Shown: positions 1-8,900 of the stretch, piece after piece
How the letters are laid out: the number at the start of each line of letters is the position of its first letter
How positions within the stretch are numbered: position 1 is the stretch's first letter
Source: Microbacterium sp. MYb62
Lineage (GTDB): Bacteria; Actinomycetota; Actinomycetes; Actinomycetales; Microbacteriaceae
Length of the DNA stretch: 64,000 nt
Assembly (NCBI RefSeq): GCF_002979475.1
Contig: NZ_PCOY01000005.1
Location: 1 to 64,000 of the forward strand
Reading direction: 5' to 3'
Notes under the pieces: generated by a model
Told to the model about the DNA's origin: nothing
Seen by the model: the letters and a program-made list of their open reading frames with translations, nothing else
Database searches by the model: none
Program-made: the position numbers and the translations under genes

Positions 1-726
1 CCTCCCGTGGTCCCGCCCACGCCCGATCCCGACCCCGAGCCTGAGAAGCCCGTCGAGCCCGTCGAGCCCGTCGAGCCGACGATCCCGACCGAGGCCCCGA
101 GCTGGGCCACGGCGACGATGAAGTGGGAAGGCCTCCAGATCCACTACCTCGTGCCGATCACGGGTGTGCCGGGAACCACCGTCGAAGCGCTGCTCGACGA
201 CAGTCACGGTGGCGGCGGCAGGACCGTCCTGGATGAAGCCGGCCTCGGCGTGATCGACCTCCGGCCCGACATCTGGCAGTTCTTCGATCCTGCGGGCACG
301 AGCGTCGTCTTCCAGTACGTGCTGGAGTCGGGTAGCGCTCCGATCGCCGACACGACGCTCCTCGCCCTCGAGCCCGAGGGCTGGTTCGATCGCGAAGAGC
401 TGCCCTTCCCCGGTGAGGAGCTGCCCCTCCCGGGTGAAGAGCTCCCCCAGCCGGAAGAGACTCTTCCGGCACCGGGAGACGGCACGGGCGAAGAGCCGGT
501 CGACACGACGATTCCGGCGAGCGATGTGGTGTCGGTCGTCGAAGCCCCGACTGTCCCTGCTCCCGCACCTGCACCTGCACCTGCACCTGCACCTGCACCT
601 GCACCGACTGAGCCGACGCCCGCGCCGACCGCACCCGCGCCTGTGGAGCAGACCCCGGTCACGACGCGGGAGACGGTGCTCGCGCCGACCGTCGCCCCGG
701 CCGAGGACGCCGCCACCGCCGAATAG
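1..726 (+). CDS. Pro/Ala-rich protein, C-terminal part (5' end outside window)
   Basis: The frame is open from the first base and ends at TAG 724-726, so the gene starts to the left of the window; the GTG at 7 is only the first internal start codon. The visible part has a Pro/Glu-rich stretch (PEKPVEPVEPVEP), a roughly 90-residue ordered segment with no family I recognise, then three copies of a PGEELP-like repeat and an (Ala-Pro)n run encoded by a perfect hexanucleotide repeat. There is no LPxTG motif or C-terminal membrane helix. The composition suggests an exported or cell-surface linker region, but the signal peptide, if any, is not visible. Function unknown. Confidence 0.6.
   Translation, partial: PPVVPPTPDPDPEPEKPVEPVEPVEPTIPTEAPSWATATMKWEGLQIHYLVPITGVPGTTVEALLDDSHGGGGRTVLDEAGLGVIDLRPDIWQFFDPAGTSVVFQYVLESGSAPIADTTLLALEPEGWFDREELPFPGEELPLPGEELPQPEETLPAPGDGTGEEPVDTTIPASDVVSVVEAPTVPAPAPAPAPAPAPAPAPTEPTPAPTAPAPVEQTPVTTRETVLAPTVAPAEDAATAE
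565..605 (+). repeat. GCACCT hexanucleotide tandem repeat encoding Ala-Pro
   Basis: Six perfect copies of GCACCT plus a partial copy lie in frame in the Pro/Ala-rich gene and encode (Ala-Pro)n. Such a run can gain or lose units by slippage without breaking the frame. The same hexamer, in the opposite orientation, recurs in a non-coding tract near 45.0 kb. Confidence 0.85.
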
Positions 727-729
727 ACT
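724..729 (+). promoter_or_regulatory. Putative -10 box for the YrdB-like gene
   Basis: TAGACT lies six bases before the ATG at 736 and its first three bases are the stop codon of the upstream gene. The spacing matches several other likely leaderless starts in the window. No clear -35 element is visible. Confidence 0.45.
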
Positions 730-735
730 GGATCC

Positions 736-1107
736 ATGCCCTCGGATCCCGCCCCCGTCCCCGGTGTCGAACGCCCGGTCGTCACCGCCCTCGACATCGT
801 TCGCGTCATCGTCCTGGTCGCCGCCGTGGCGTCCCTCGCGCTGTGGGGCTTCGCCAGCTGGGACCTGCCCTGGAACATCGTCATCGGGATCGGCGCACCT
901 GTCCTCGTGATCCTGATCTGGGCGCTGTTCCTCTCGCCACGACCGGTGCTGCGCGTGCACCCGTTCCTTCGCGCCGCCGTGGAACTGCTGATCTACGTCG
1001 GTGTCACGATCGCCTGGTGGTCTCTCGGGCAGGCCCTGATCGGCACCGCCTTCGCCCTGGTCGCCGTCGTCGCCGGCGTCCTGAGCGGCCGCCGCGCCCT
1101 GTCGTGA
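736..1107 (+). CDS. Small YrdB/DUF2568-like membrane protein
   Basis: A 123-residue protein with a short Pro-rich head and about four hydrophobic segments (roughly residues 18-40, 45-66, 77-95 and 98-117). Size and layout fit the YrdB (DUF2568) family of small actinobacterial and Bacillus membrane proteins, whose function is not established. The ATG lies nine bases after the upstream stop and six after a TAGACT box, so translation is probably leaderless. The next gene, a FAD-dependent oxidase, starts only ten bases downstream, so the two may be cotranscribed. The family call is from memory of sequence style, not from a search. Confidence 0.65.
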   Translation: MPSDPAPVPGVERPVVTALDIVRVIVLVAAVASLALWGFASWDLPWNIVIGIGAPVLVILIWALFLSPRPVLRVHPFLRAAVELLIYVGVTIAWWSLGQALIGTAFALVAVVAGVLSGRRALS

Positions 1108-1117
1108 GTATCCCGTC

Positions 1118-2494
1118 GTGAGCGCGCAGTCGAGCGTCCTGTCCCTGCTGCAGGAGTCGCTCGGGGCGCTCGTGGACGTCAGCGAGGCCGCACTCGACGG
1201 GGCCAGGGCCGATCGCTCCGGTCACTCCGCCGCCGGCCGTCCGCTGGCCGTCGTGCACGCGGAGAACGTCGAGCATGTGCAACAGACGATGCGCATCGCC
1301 ACGGCGACACGCACGCCGGTCGTCGTGCGCGGTGCCGGAACCGGCCTCGCGGGTGGCGCCAACGCCGGAACCGGTGAGATCGTCCTGTCGATGCGGCGGA
1401 TGACGGCGATCCTCGAGGTGCGCACGGACGACCTCCTCGCCGTGGTTGAGCCCGGCATCCTGAACGCCGACCTCAATGCGGAACTCGCCGGTCACGGCCT
1501 GTGGTGGCCGCCCGACCCGGCCAGTCGCGACATCTCCACCGTCGGCGGCAACATCGCCACCGGTGCCGGTGGTCTGCTGTGCGCCAAGTACGGTGTCGTG
1601 CGCGACGCGGTGCTCGGGGTCGACCTGGTGCTCGCCGATGGCCGCCTGCTGCACCTCGGGCATCGCAGCGTCAAGGGAGTGACGGGTCTCGACCTCACCG
1701 CGCTGGTCGTGGGGTCCGAGGGCACCCTCGGCGTGGTGGTCGGCGCCACGCTCAAGCTGCGCCGGCTCGTCCAGGGCGAGACCTGCACCGTCACCGCCAC
1801 ATTCCCCGCCGTCCGGGCCGCGGCTGCCGCTTCCGCCGCGGTGACCGCCGCGGGGGTGCAGCCGGCGATCATGGAGCTGATGGATGCCGCGAGTCTCGCC
1901 GCCGTGCACGCGCTCCTCGCCCTCCCGGCGCCGGCGCCGGGAGCCGCCCAGCTGACCATCCAGACCGATGGCCCGGCAGCCGGTGTCGAGGCCGACGCGA
2001 TCGCCATGATCCTGAGCGCACACGACGGCATCACCGTGGTCTCGCACGATCGCGAGGAAGGCGAGCGTCTCCTCGCCGTCCGCCGCTCGATGCACGCGGC
2101 CATGGCCTCCCTCGGGACGACCCTGATCGAAGACGTCTCGGTGCCGCGCAGTGCGATGCCCGCGATGTTCGACGAGATCGCACGTATCGAAGACGAGTAC
2201 GCACTCACGATCCCCACCGTCGCGCACGCCGGCGACGGCAACCTGCACCCGAACTTCATCTTCGAGGGGCCGGAGACGCCGCCACACGTCTGGGCCGCCG
2301 CTGACGAGCTGTTCCGCGCCGCGATCCGCCTGGGAGGGACACTGACCGGCGAGCACGGCATCGGAGTCCTGAAACGCCGCTGGCTCGCCGAGGAGCTGGG
2401 CGACGACCAGTGGCGCCTCCAACGTCAGATCGCCGCGGTGTTCGACCCGCTCGGCATCCTCAACCCCGGAAAGGTGTTCCGTCCCGATGCCTGA
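1118..2494 (+). CDS. FAD-binding oxidase, GlcD/D-lactate dehydrogenase type
   Basis: A 458-residue flavoprotein of the glycolate oxidase GlcD / D-lactate dehydrogenase family (FAD_binding_4 plus C-terminal oxidase domain). The FAD-binding half shows RGAGTGLAGGA near residue 70 and the DISTVGGNIATGAGG stretch near 135. The C-terminal half has the HAGDGNLHPN metal/substrate motif and GEHGIG near the end, all typical of the family. Members oxidise 2-hydroxy acids such as glycolate or D-lactate. It starts with GTG and its 3' end overlaps the Nudix gene by 8 bp. A role in D-lactate use would fit the nearby amino-sugar cluster (MurNAc carries a lactyl ether), but that is inference. Confidence 0.88.
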   Translation: MSAQSSVLSLLQESLGALVDVSEAALDGARADRSGHSAAGRPLAVVHAENVEHVQQTMRIATATRTPVVVRGAGTGLAGGANAGTGEIVLSMRRMTAILEVRTDDLLAVVEPGILNADLNAELAGHGLWWPPDPASRDISTVGGNIATGAGGLLCAKYGVVRDAVLGVDLVLADGRLLHLGHRSVKGVTGLDLTALVVGSEGTLGVVVGATLKLRRLVQGETCTVTATFPAVRAAAAASAAVTAAGVQPAIMELMDAASLAAVHALLALPAPAPGAAQLTIQTDGPAAGVEADAIAMILSAHDGITVVSHDREEGERLLAVRRSMHAAMASLGTTLIEDVSVPRSAMPAMFDEIARIEDEYALTIPTVAHAGDGNLHPNFIFEGPETPPHVWAAADELFRAAIRLGGTLTGEHGIGVLKRRWLAEELGDDQWRLQRQIAAVFDPLGILNPGKVFRPDA

Positions 2495-2894
2495 CATCCA
2501 TGTGAGCGCCGCGGTGATCATCGACGACGACGACAGGGTGCTCGTCGTCCGCAAGCAGGGCACGACCCGGTTCATGCAGCCGGGAGGCAAGCCGGAGGCC
2601 GGCGAGTCGGCCGCGCAGACGCTGATCCGCGAGTTGCACGAGGAGCTCGGTCTGCTCCTCGACGAGTCCGACCTCCGCCCCCTCGGGACCTTCGTCGCAG
2701 AGGCTGCCAACGAACCGGGGCACCGCGTCGTCGCCGCAGCGTTCGCCGCATCCGTCGATCCCGGCGCGGTCACGGTCCAGGCCGAGCTCGCCGAGCTGCG
2801 ATGGATCACCCGGGCCGATGTCTCGACACTGCCGCTCGCACCGCTGAGCCTCGAGCATCTGCTGCCGCTCGCCTGGCCGACGCTCGCGGGGTGA
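2487..2894 (+). CDS. Nudix hydrolase
   Basis: A 135-residue single-domain Nudix protein. The Nudix box is visible at about residues 33-55: G-K-PEAGE-SAAQTLI-RELHEELGL, with the REx2EE core that binds metal. Proteins of this size hydrolyse nucleoside diphosphate derivatives, for example oxidised nucleotides; the substrate cannot be read from sequence. The ATG overlaps the stop of the upstream oxidase gene (8 bp overlap), indicating translational coupling. It converges with nagB, and a hairpin begins inside its stop codon. Confidence 0.9.
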   Translation: MPDIHVSAAVIIDDDDRVLVVRKQGTTRFMQPGGKPEAGESAAQTLIRELHEELGLLLDESDLRPLGTFVAEAANEPGHRVVAAAFAASVDPGAVTVQAELAELRWITRADVSTLPLAPLSLEHLLPLAWPTLAG

Positions 2895-2923
2895 GCCCGT
2901 CCGAACGCGTGTCAGACGGGCTC
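2893..2923. terminator. Bidirectional hairpin between Nudix gene and nagB
   Basis: A perfect 9-bp stem GAGCCCGTC/GACGGGCTC with a 13-base loop sits between the convergent genes and overlaps the last bases of the Nudix stop codon. No T-tract follows, as is common for high-GC terminators. Confidence 0.6.
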
Positions 2924-2940
2924 GACTCGCAGAACCTGCG

Positions 2941-3720
2941 TCAGATGCCCTGCCAGGCGGGCTTGTTGGCGAACGTGTAGCGGTAGTAGTCGGCGAGGGC
3001 GAGACGCGACGCCGCCGCCTCGTCGACGACGATCGTCGCGTGCGGGTGCAGCTGGATCGCCGAGCCGGGCAGGAGGGCGGTCAGCGGGCCCTCCACGGCC
3101 CCGGCGACGGCCTCGGCCTTCCCCTCGCCGAAGGCGAGCAGCACCAAGTGACGCGCCTTCAGGATGGTGCCGAGTCCCTGCGTGATGCAGTGCATGGGCA
3201 CGTCGTCGATCGAGTCGAAGAAGCGGGCGTTGTCCTCGCGGGTCTGCTCCGTCAGCGTCTTGACGCGGGTGCGCGACGCGAACGACGAGCCGGGCTCGTT
3301 GAAGCCGATGTGACCGTCGGTGCCGATGCCGAGGATCTGCAGGTCGACGCCGCCGGCGGCATCGATGGCCCTCTCGTAGTCGTCACCCGCGTGCTGGATA
3401 GTCGCCTGGGCGCCGTTGGGCACGTGGATCCGCTGGGGATCGAGTCCGAGTGGCTCGACGACCTCCCGGGTGATCACCGAACGGTAGCTCTCCGGGTGCG
3501 TCGGGTCGATGCCGACGTACTCGTCGAGAGCGAAGCCGCGCACCTGGGACACGTCGCGGCCGGCGAGCTGGGAGCGGAGCGCCTGGTACACGGGCAGCGG
3601 AGTCGAGCCGGTGGCGAGGCCGAGAACCGCATCGGGTCGACGAGCGATCAGCTCCACGATCTCGGTGGCGACCAAAGCGCCGGCGGCCTCGGCATTCTCG
3701 ACGATGACGACCTCAGCCAT
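2941..3720 (-). CDS. nagB: Glucosamine-6-phosphate deaminase
   Basis: A 259-residue NagB-type isomerase/deaminase that converts glucosamine-6-phosphate to fructose-6-phosphate plus ammonia. The family signature LGIGTDGHIGFNEPG is present near residue 130, and GLATGSTPLPVY near the N-terminus forms the phosphate-binding loop. Its length matches the bacterial family. The ATG lies inside the last codons of the ROK kinase gene (8 bp overlap), so it is the last gene of the minus-strand amino-sugar string. No NagA deacetylase is visible in the window. Confidence 0.95.
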   Translation of the reverse strand: MAEVVIVENAEAAGALVATEIVELIARRPDAVLGLATGSTPLPVYQALRSQLAGRDVSQVRGFALDEYVGIDPTHPESYRSVITREVVEPLGLDPQRIHVPNGAQATIQHAGDDYERAIDAAGGVDLQILGIGTDGHIGFNEPGSSFASRTRVKTLTEQTREDNARFFDSIDDVPMHCITQGLGTILKARHLVLLAFGEGKAEAVAGAVEGPLTALLPGSAIQLHPHATIVVDEAAASRLALADYYRYTFANKPAWQGI

Positions 3721-4678
3721 GCGGAACGATCTCCTTCTCGGTGATGGAAGCGCCGACCAGTGCGGCGCCGAAAGCGGCAGCGGGGGAACCCGCGGGAATC
3801 AGTTCGATTCTCTCATCCAGACGGAGCGACCGCATGAACGGTGACGCCTCGGCACCGGCGTGCAGCGCCGCGCGGATACCGCTCTCGAGCCGGTCCCCGA
3901 GGGCGGTGAGTCCTCCGCCGATCACGACGGTCTCGACATCGGCGGAGAGCACGAGCACCCGCACCGCCGCGGCGGCGCCGTGGAAGAGGTCGTCGCGGAG
4001 CGCGACCGCCAGCGGATCCCCCGCATCGGCCGCGTCGAAGATGTCCCTGATCGGCAGCGCGCCCGGACGCCCCCAGGCCTTGGCCAGGGCGCCTCCTCCG
4101 CAGAACGTCTCGACGCATCCGTGCTGTCCGCAGCCGCAGAGGCGTCCGCGCGGGTCGACGGACAGGTGACCGACCTCGCCGGCCGTCCCCCTCGAGCCAC
4201 GCCAGATGCGTCCGTCGATCACGATGCCGGCGGCGACGCCGGTCCCGAGGTTGAGGTAGGCCATGGAACCGGCGACCCCGCTCAGCACGGCGGCGCCGAG
4301 GGCTGCCGCCTTCACGTCGTTCTCCACCCGGAACGGCACGCCGAGCGCCTGCTCGGCCCTCGCCGCGAGGTCCAGGGACTCGACACCGAGATTGACCGCG
4401 TGATCGACGCGTCCCGCCTCGGCATCGACGAGTCCGGGGATGCCGATCCCGACCGAGCCCACGTCGGAGAGCGGGAATCCGCTCTCCTCGGCCAGCGCGG
4501 CCACGGCCATCACGATGCTCTCGACGACCGCCTCATCGCCCCATCCCGTGGCACGGCGCAGTCGTCCGCGGATGTCGCCGGACGGATCGACCGCCACCGC
4601 GTCGATCTTGGTGCCACCGACATCGAGGCCCACTCGTACCCGCCGACCGGAGCGGTCGGCGATGCCTGCGCCCGTCAT
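3713..4678 (-). CDS. ROK-family sugar kinase (probable GlcNAc/glucose kinase)
   Basis: A 321-residue ROK kinase. GLDVGGTKIDAVAVD near residue 18 is the ATP-binding loop, GIGIPGLVD is the sugar-binding region, and the zinc-binding CGCGQHGCVE near 155 is the ROK signature. It lacks an N-terminal helix-turn-helix, so it is an enzyme rather than a regulator. Position between a ROK repressor and nagB favours N-acetylglucosamine or another hexosamine as substrate, though glucose or ManNAc is possible. It overlaps nagB by 8 bp. Confidence 0.9.
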   Translation of the reverse strand: MTGAGIADRSGRRVRVGLDVGGTKIDAVAVDPSGDIRGRLRRATGWGDEAVVESIVMAVAALAEESGFPLSDVGSVGIGIPGLVDAEAGRVDHAVNLGVESLDLAARAEQALGVPFRVENDVKAAALGAAVLSGVAGSMAYLNLGTGVAAGIVIDGRIWRGSRGTAGEVGHLSVDPRGRLCGCGQHGCVETFCGGGALAKAWGRPGALPIRDIFDAADAGDPLAVALRDDLFHGAAAAVRVLVLSADVETVVIGGGLTALGDRLESGIRAALHAGAEASPFMRSLRLDERIELIPAGSPAAAFGAALVGASITEKEIVPHG

Positions 4679-4721
4679 CGGATGCCGCTCCCGGCAGTTC
4701 CGGCGATGGCGGACGTGGCGA

Positions 4722-5909
4722 TCACGAGACTCCCAGCTGTCCGGAGAGCACCATCACGGCGGCTCCGCGCAGGACGATGTCCTCCTGATGGGTGCGGCGC
4801 ACGACGACGTCCTCGAACACGCCCTCGAGGGTGCGTGCGTGCAGGGTCTCGATCGCGGCGTCGATCAGGACGCCGTCGAGCAGGTCGGCCGGGCCGGAGA
4901 GCACGACCTCGGAGAGATCGAGGGCGGCCACGATGGGGGCGACGGCGATCGCCATGCGCGTCCCGGCATCGCGGAGGATATCCTCCCGCGCGTCGGGGTC
5001 CGCGTCGAGAGCCGCCCGCAGACGGCTGACGCTGAGCCATGCCTCGAGACAGCCGTCCTTGCCGCAGGCGCAGCGCGGGCCGCCGTCTGTTCCGACGACC
5101 ACGTGCCCGATCTCCCCCGCGGCGAAACGGCTGCCCAGCAACGGCTGGCTGCCGGTGATGAGGCCGGCGCCGACGCCGCGGCCGATCTTGATGAGCATGA
5201 AGTCGGCTTTCGCGTCGCCGAAGGTGTACTCGGCGAGCACTGCGGCGTTCGCGTCGTTGCGCGCGAGGACCGGCAGATCGAGATCGACGCCCAGCTTCGC
5301 CTCGAGGGGGAAGTTCGTCCAGCCGAGGTTCGGAGAGCTGAGCACGACGCCATCGGGACGCACGACACCCGGGGTGCCGATGCCGACTCCCAGCAGCGGC
5401 TGCGTCGAGGCCTCCACCAGGCTCTGGGCGAGTCCGCGCAGAGCAGCGTACGCGGCCTCCCCGTCTGGCGACTCCGGCCGCGGCACTTCGCGTCGCTCGA
5501 GAACGTCGCCGTCGAGGCTCAGCACCGCGCCGGTGAAGGCGTTGGGTCCCGAGAGGTCGAGTCCCACGATCTGGTGGCCGAATCGATCGATGTCGATGAG
5601 GATCGGGGGCTTCCCCGGTCCCACGGCCTCGCGGACGCCCATCTCGATCACGATGCCGTCGGCGATGAACTCGGCGACCAGGTCGGAGATGGTGACTCTG
5701 GTGAGCCCCGTCTCCCGAGAGAGGTCGGCGCGGCTCATGGCCCCCGCGTGGTAAAGGGTCTGCAGCACCAGTGCGCGGTTGTGCCCGCGGGCGTGCTCGG
5801 GAAGGACCTTGGAGCGCGAGCGCAGGTGACGCCCGGGGCCGAAGGCGTGCGCATTCGCACCGACGTACTCTGACGGCGATGCGGAACGCTGTTCATCCGA
5901 AACGGACAT
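4722..5909 (-). CDS. ROK-family transcriptional repressor (NagC/XylR type)
   Basis: A 395-residue regulator with an N-terminal winged helix-turn-helix (about residues 44-85, with SRADLSRETGLTRVTISDLV) fused to a ROK sugar-binding domain (GLDLSGPNAFTGAV near 115; CACGKDGCLEAW near 275). Members sense sugars or sugar phosphates and repress uptake and catabolic genes. The ATG is almost touched by a 25-bp inverted repeat (5911-5935), indicating autoregulation. A similar site lies before the first gene of the string, at 10448-10471. The ROK kinase starts 43 bp downstream. Confidence 0.9.
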   Translation of the reverse strand: MSVSDEQRSASPSEYVGANAHAFGPGRHLRSRSKVLPEHARGHNRALVLQTLYHAGAMSRADLSRETGLTRVTISDLVAEFIADGIVIEMGVREAVGPGKPPILIDIDRFGHQIVGLDLSGPNAFTGAVLSLDGDVLERREVPRPESPDGEAAYAALRGLAQSLVEASTQPLLGVGIGTPGVVRPDGVVLSSPNLGWTNFPLEAKLGVDLDLPVLARNDANAAVLAEYTFGDAKADFMLIKIGRGVGAGLITGSQPLLGSRFAAGEIGHVVVGTDGGPRCACGKDGCLEAWLSVSRLRAALDADPDAREDILRDAGTRMAIAVAPIVAALDLSEVVLSGPADLLDGVLIDAAIETLHARTLEGVFEDVVVRRTHQEDIVLRGAAVMVLSGQLGVS

Positions 5910-5910
5910 G

Positions 5911-5935
5911 TTTGTTAGTAGACCTTACGAACAAA
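5911..5935 (-). promoter_or_regulatory. ROK operator in front of the repressor gene
   Basis: An inverted repeat of form TTTGTTnGTA-n5-TACnAACAAA ends one base before the repressor ATG. Both half sites match the GTTnGTA/TACnAAC pattern usual for ROK-family operators. At this position it would block transcription or initiation of the repressor gene itself. Confidence 0.75.
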
Positions 5936-5945
5936 ATTTACGCAA

Positions 5946-5971
5946 CCTCCGCTCGCGGACGCGCGAGGAGG
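5946..5971 (-). terminator. Hairpin between the deacylase-GH20 gene and the repressor gene
   Basis: Arms CCTCC and GGAGG enclose a second paired block TCGCG/CGCGA with a GACG loop and a two-base bulge. It lies in the 79-bp gap downstream of the fused gene and may attenuate read-through, leaving the repressor with its own promoter. Confidence 0.45.
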
Positions 5972-5988
5972 GTTACCGAAACGTTACA

Positions 5989-8900
5989 TTACTTTCGATC
6001 GTCGGCGACGACCGTGTTCGAGCGCTCGATGAGACGCTCCACCAGCCCTGCGACGATCTTCTCCCGCGCCTCGATCGTGAGAGGCTTCCCCGGCACCCCG
6101 GAGCGGCGCTGTCCGGGCTCGGGCCCGTCCAGGGGACGATACCGCACCCCCGCGGCGGCGAGGCGGCGCAGGTGGGTCGGCAGACGCCGTCCGAAGTCGT
6201 CGTAGGGCGCGGGATCTCCGCCTTCCCAGAGCCGCTCGGCGATCGCCGACAGACGAGGGAACATGGCGAAGTCGACGCGGTCGCGCGTGGGCAGGTGCTC
6301 GCTCCAGACGTTCGCCTGTCCGCCCACCGCGCCGTCCTCGACACGCAGGGTGTACGCGCGCTCGATCGTCAACGGAGGGCCGACCCTGATGGGCTCCTCC
6401 TCCGACTCCGACTGGGGATAGTCGAGGTAGACCTCGAGGTCGGGACACGCGACGACCTCGATACCGCGCCGGAGGGCCTCGCGCATCGCCACCGGGCCGC
6501 GCCACGCGAGGATGCGGACGCCTTCCGGCACCTCGCCCTCGAGCACCTCGTCCCAGGCGAGAGCGGTGCGACCACGGGCACGGACATGCGCGACGAAGTG
6601 CGCCGTGAACCAGGGCTGCACGTCGTGCGGGGTGTCCAGACCGAGGTCGCTCATCCGCTCGGCGGCCGCGGCGCTCTGCGCCCACTCGGTCACCGGCACC
6701 TCGTCGCCGCCGATCCCGATCCACTCCGAGTCGAACACGTCGCACAGCGCATCGATCGCCGCGCGCCCGAATGCCAGCGAGGCGTCGGTCGGTGCGAGCG
6801 TGCGGGGGTTCACCCCGAAGCGCTCCCAGGCCGCGACGACCGGATCCCCGACATCGACGTTGCCGAGTTCGGGGTATGCGGCCAGGCCCGCCTGAATGTG
6901 TCCGGGGAGCTCGACCTCGGGGACGAGGGTCACGAAGCGCGCGTTCGCGTACGCGACGAGATCACGCAACTCCGCGGTCGTGTAGAAACCCTCGTGCACC
7001 CCCGGCTCCACCGTCGAGAGCGGCCCGTGACCGAGCTGGGTCGACTCCCGGCGGGCGCCGACCTCGGTGAGACGGGGGTAGCCCGGCACCTCGAAGCGCC
7101 AGCCCTGGTCATCGGTGAGGTGCAGGTGCAGGACGTTGAGGTGGTGATCGGCGAGCAGATCGATCAGACGACGGACGTCGTCGACGCTCCGGAAGTGCCG
7201 GGCGACGTCGAGCATCGTCCCGCGCCAGCCGTAGGCGGGAGCGCCTTCCCAGACACCCGCGGGGAGGAGAGACGTCTCCCCCTCCGACCCGCGGAGCTGA
7301 CGCAGCACCGTCGCACCGCGGAACACGCCGACAGGGCTCGCGCCCCTGACCTCCACGCCGGCGGCGCTCACGCTCACCCGGAAGGCCTCCGCGGCGATGC
7401 GGCCGCGCGACGCGGCATCCGCGCCGAGCGTCTCATCGACCAGCAGACGGATCGGTGGCAGCCCGTCGTCCTCCCCGCGGCCTCCCAACCGGGCGGCGGA
7501 GGCTGCCAGTTCGGATGCCGCGAGGATCGGGGTCGCCTCGGTCCAGGCGAACCGGGGAGCGGACGGATCGATGCGAGAGGCGATGCGCGGCAGCGTCGCC
7601 CGATGAGCCGGCGGCGCCATCCGCAGCGCCCGGCCGGGGGCGGCCCCGGTCATGCCTGTCTCCGACAGCACCGGAACTCCGCCGACCAGCACCTCGACGA
7701 TCCCCTGCGGGGTGGCGAAGGGCGCGTCGAAGGTCGCACCTGCCGCGATGGTCTCGGGATCGAACAGCACCAGGTCCGCGGTCGCCCCGGGCCGGATGAT
7801 GCCGCGCGGAGCGTCGCCCCGGTCGAGGCCGAGGCGCCGAGCGGGCGTGCCCGCCAGGTGTCGCACCGCCTCCTCGAGGGTGAGGATGCCGAGTTCGCGG
7901 ACGTAGTGGCCGAGGTAGCGCGGAAACGTGCCGCGTGCGCGCGGGTGCGGTCGGGCGCCGATCAGGATCCCGTCGCTCCCTCCGGCGTGCTGCGGGTGAC
8001 GCATGATCGCGCGGACGTTGCCCTCGTCGCCGATGTGCATCAGGATGCCGGTCGCCCCGGCATCCTCGATCACGGTGTCGAGCACGACGTCGACGGCCCG
8101 ACGTCCGCTCGTCTCGGCGATCTCGGCGACCGTGCGCCCGACGAGATCGGCGAGGGCGGGATTCGCCGTGCCGGAGATCTGGATCTGCGTCCAGTCGGCC
8201 TTCTCGCCGTGGAACCCGTCGCAGCCGACCTCCTCGAGCTCGACGCGCACGGCTTCCCTGCCGTCCTCGTCGAGCGCGGCGACGGCCCGCAGCAGGTCGC
8301 CCGTTCCCGCCAGCCGGCTCGGCAGCAGCGCGGCGAGCGTGGTGGCGCCCGGCAGGTACGGGTAGGTGTCGAGGGTGACGTCGACGCCGTCCGCGATGGC
8401 TTCGTCGATCAGCGCGAGCAGTTCGCCCGCGCGGCCCTGGTTCGGGACGAAGTTCATGGTGGCGTGCGTGAGGTGGATCGGGCAGCCGGTGCGCCGACCG
8501 ATGTCCAGCGCCTCCCGATACGCGTCGAGCGCGCCGCCGCCGTAGCTGCGGGTGTGCGGCGCCCAGTACCCCCCGCGCTCCGCCACCACGCGGCACAGCG
8601 CTTCGAGTTCCGCGGTGTCGGCGTACATACCGGGCGTATAGGTCAGGCCGCTCGACATCCCGAAGGCGCCCGCATCCAGGGACTGCCCCAGCAGATCGGC
8701 CATCGCACCGACCTCGTCCGCCGTCGCCGGCCGGTTCTCGTGCCCGACGACCATCATCCGGAGATTCCCCTGCGGAACGAGCACGGCGGCGTTCGCGACG
8801 GCTGCGGCGTCGATCGCCGTGAGCAGATCGTCCATCGCGCGCCACGGGACGTCGTCCGGCGTCCCGTTCCAGCCGGCGATCTGTGCCGGGATCACGGCGG

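Noticed and set aside
565..605. Possible CRISPR-like or regulatory repeat
   Set aside because: It is a short in-frame hexamer run without spacers; it simply encodes Ala-Pro.
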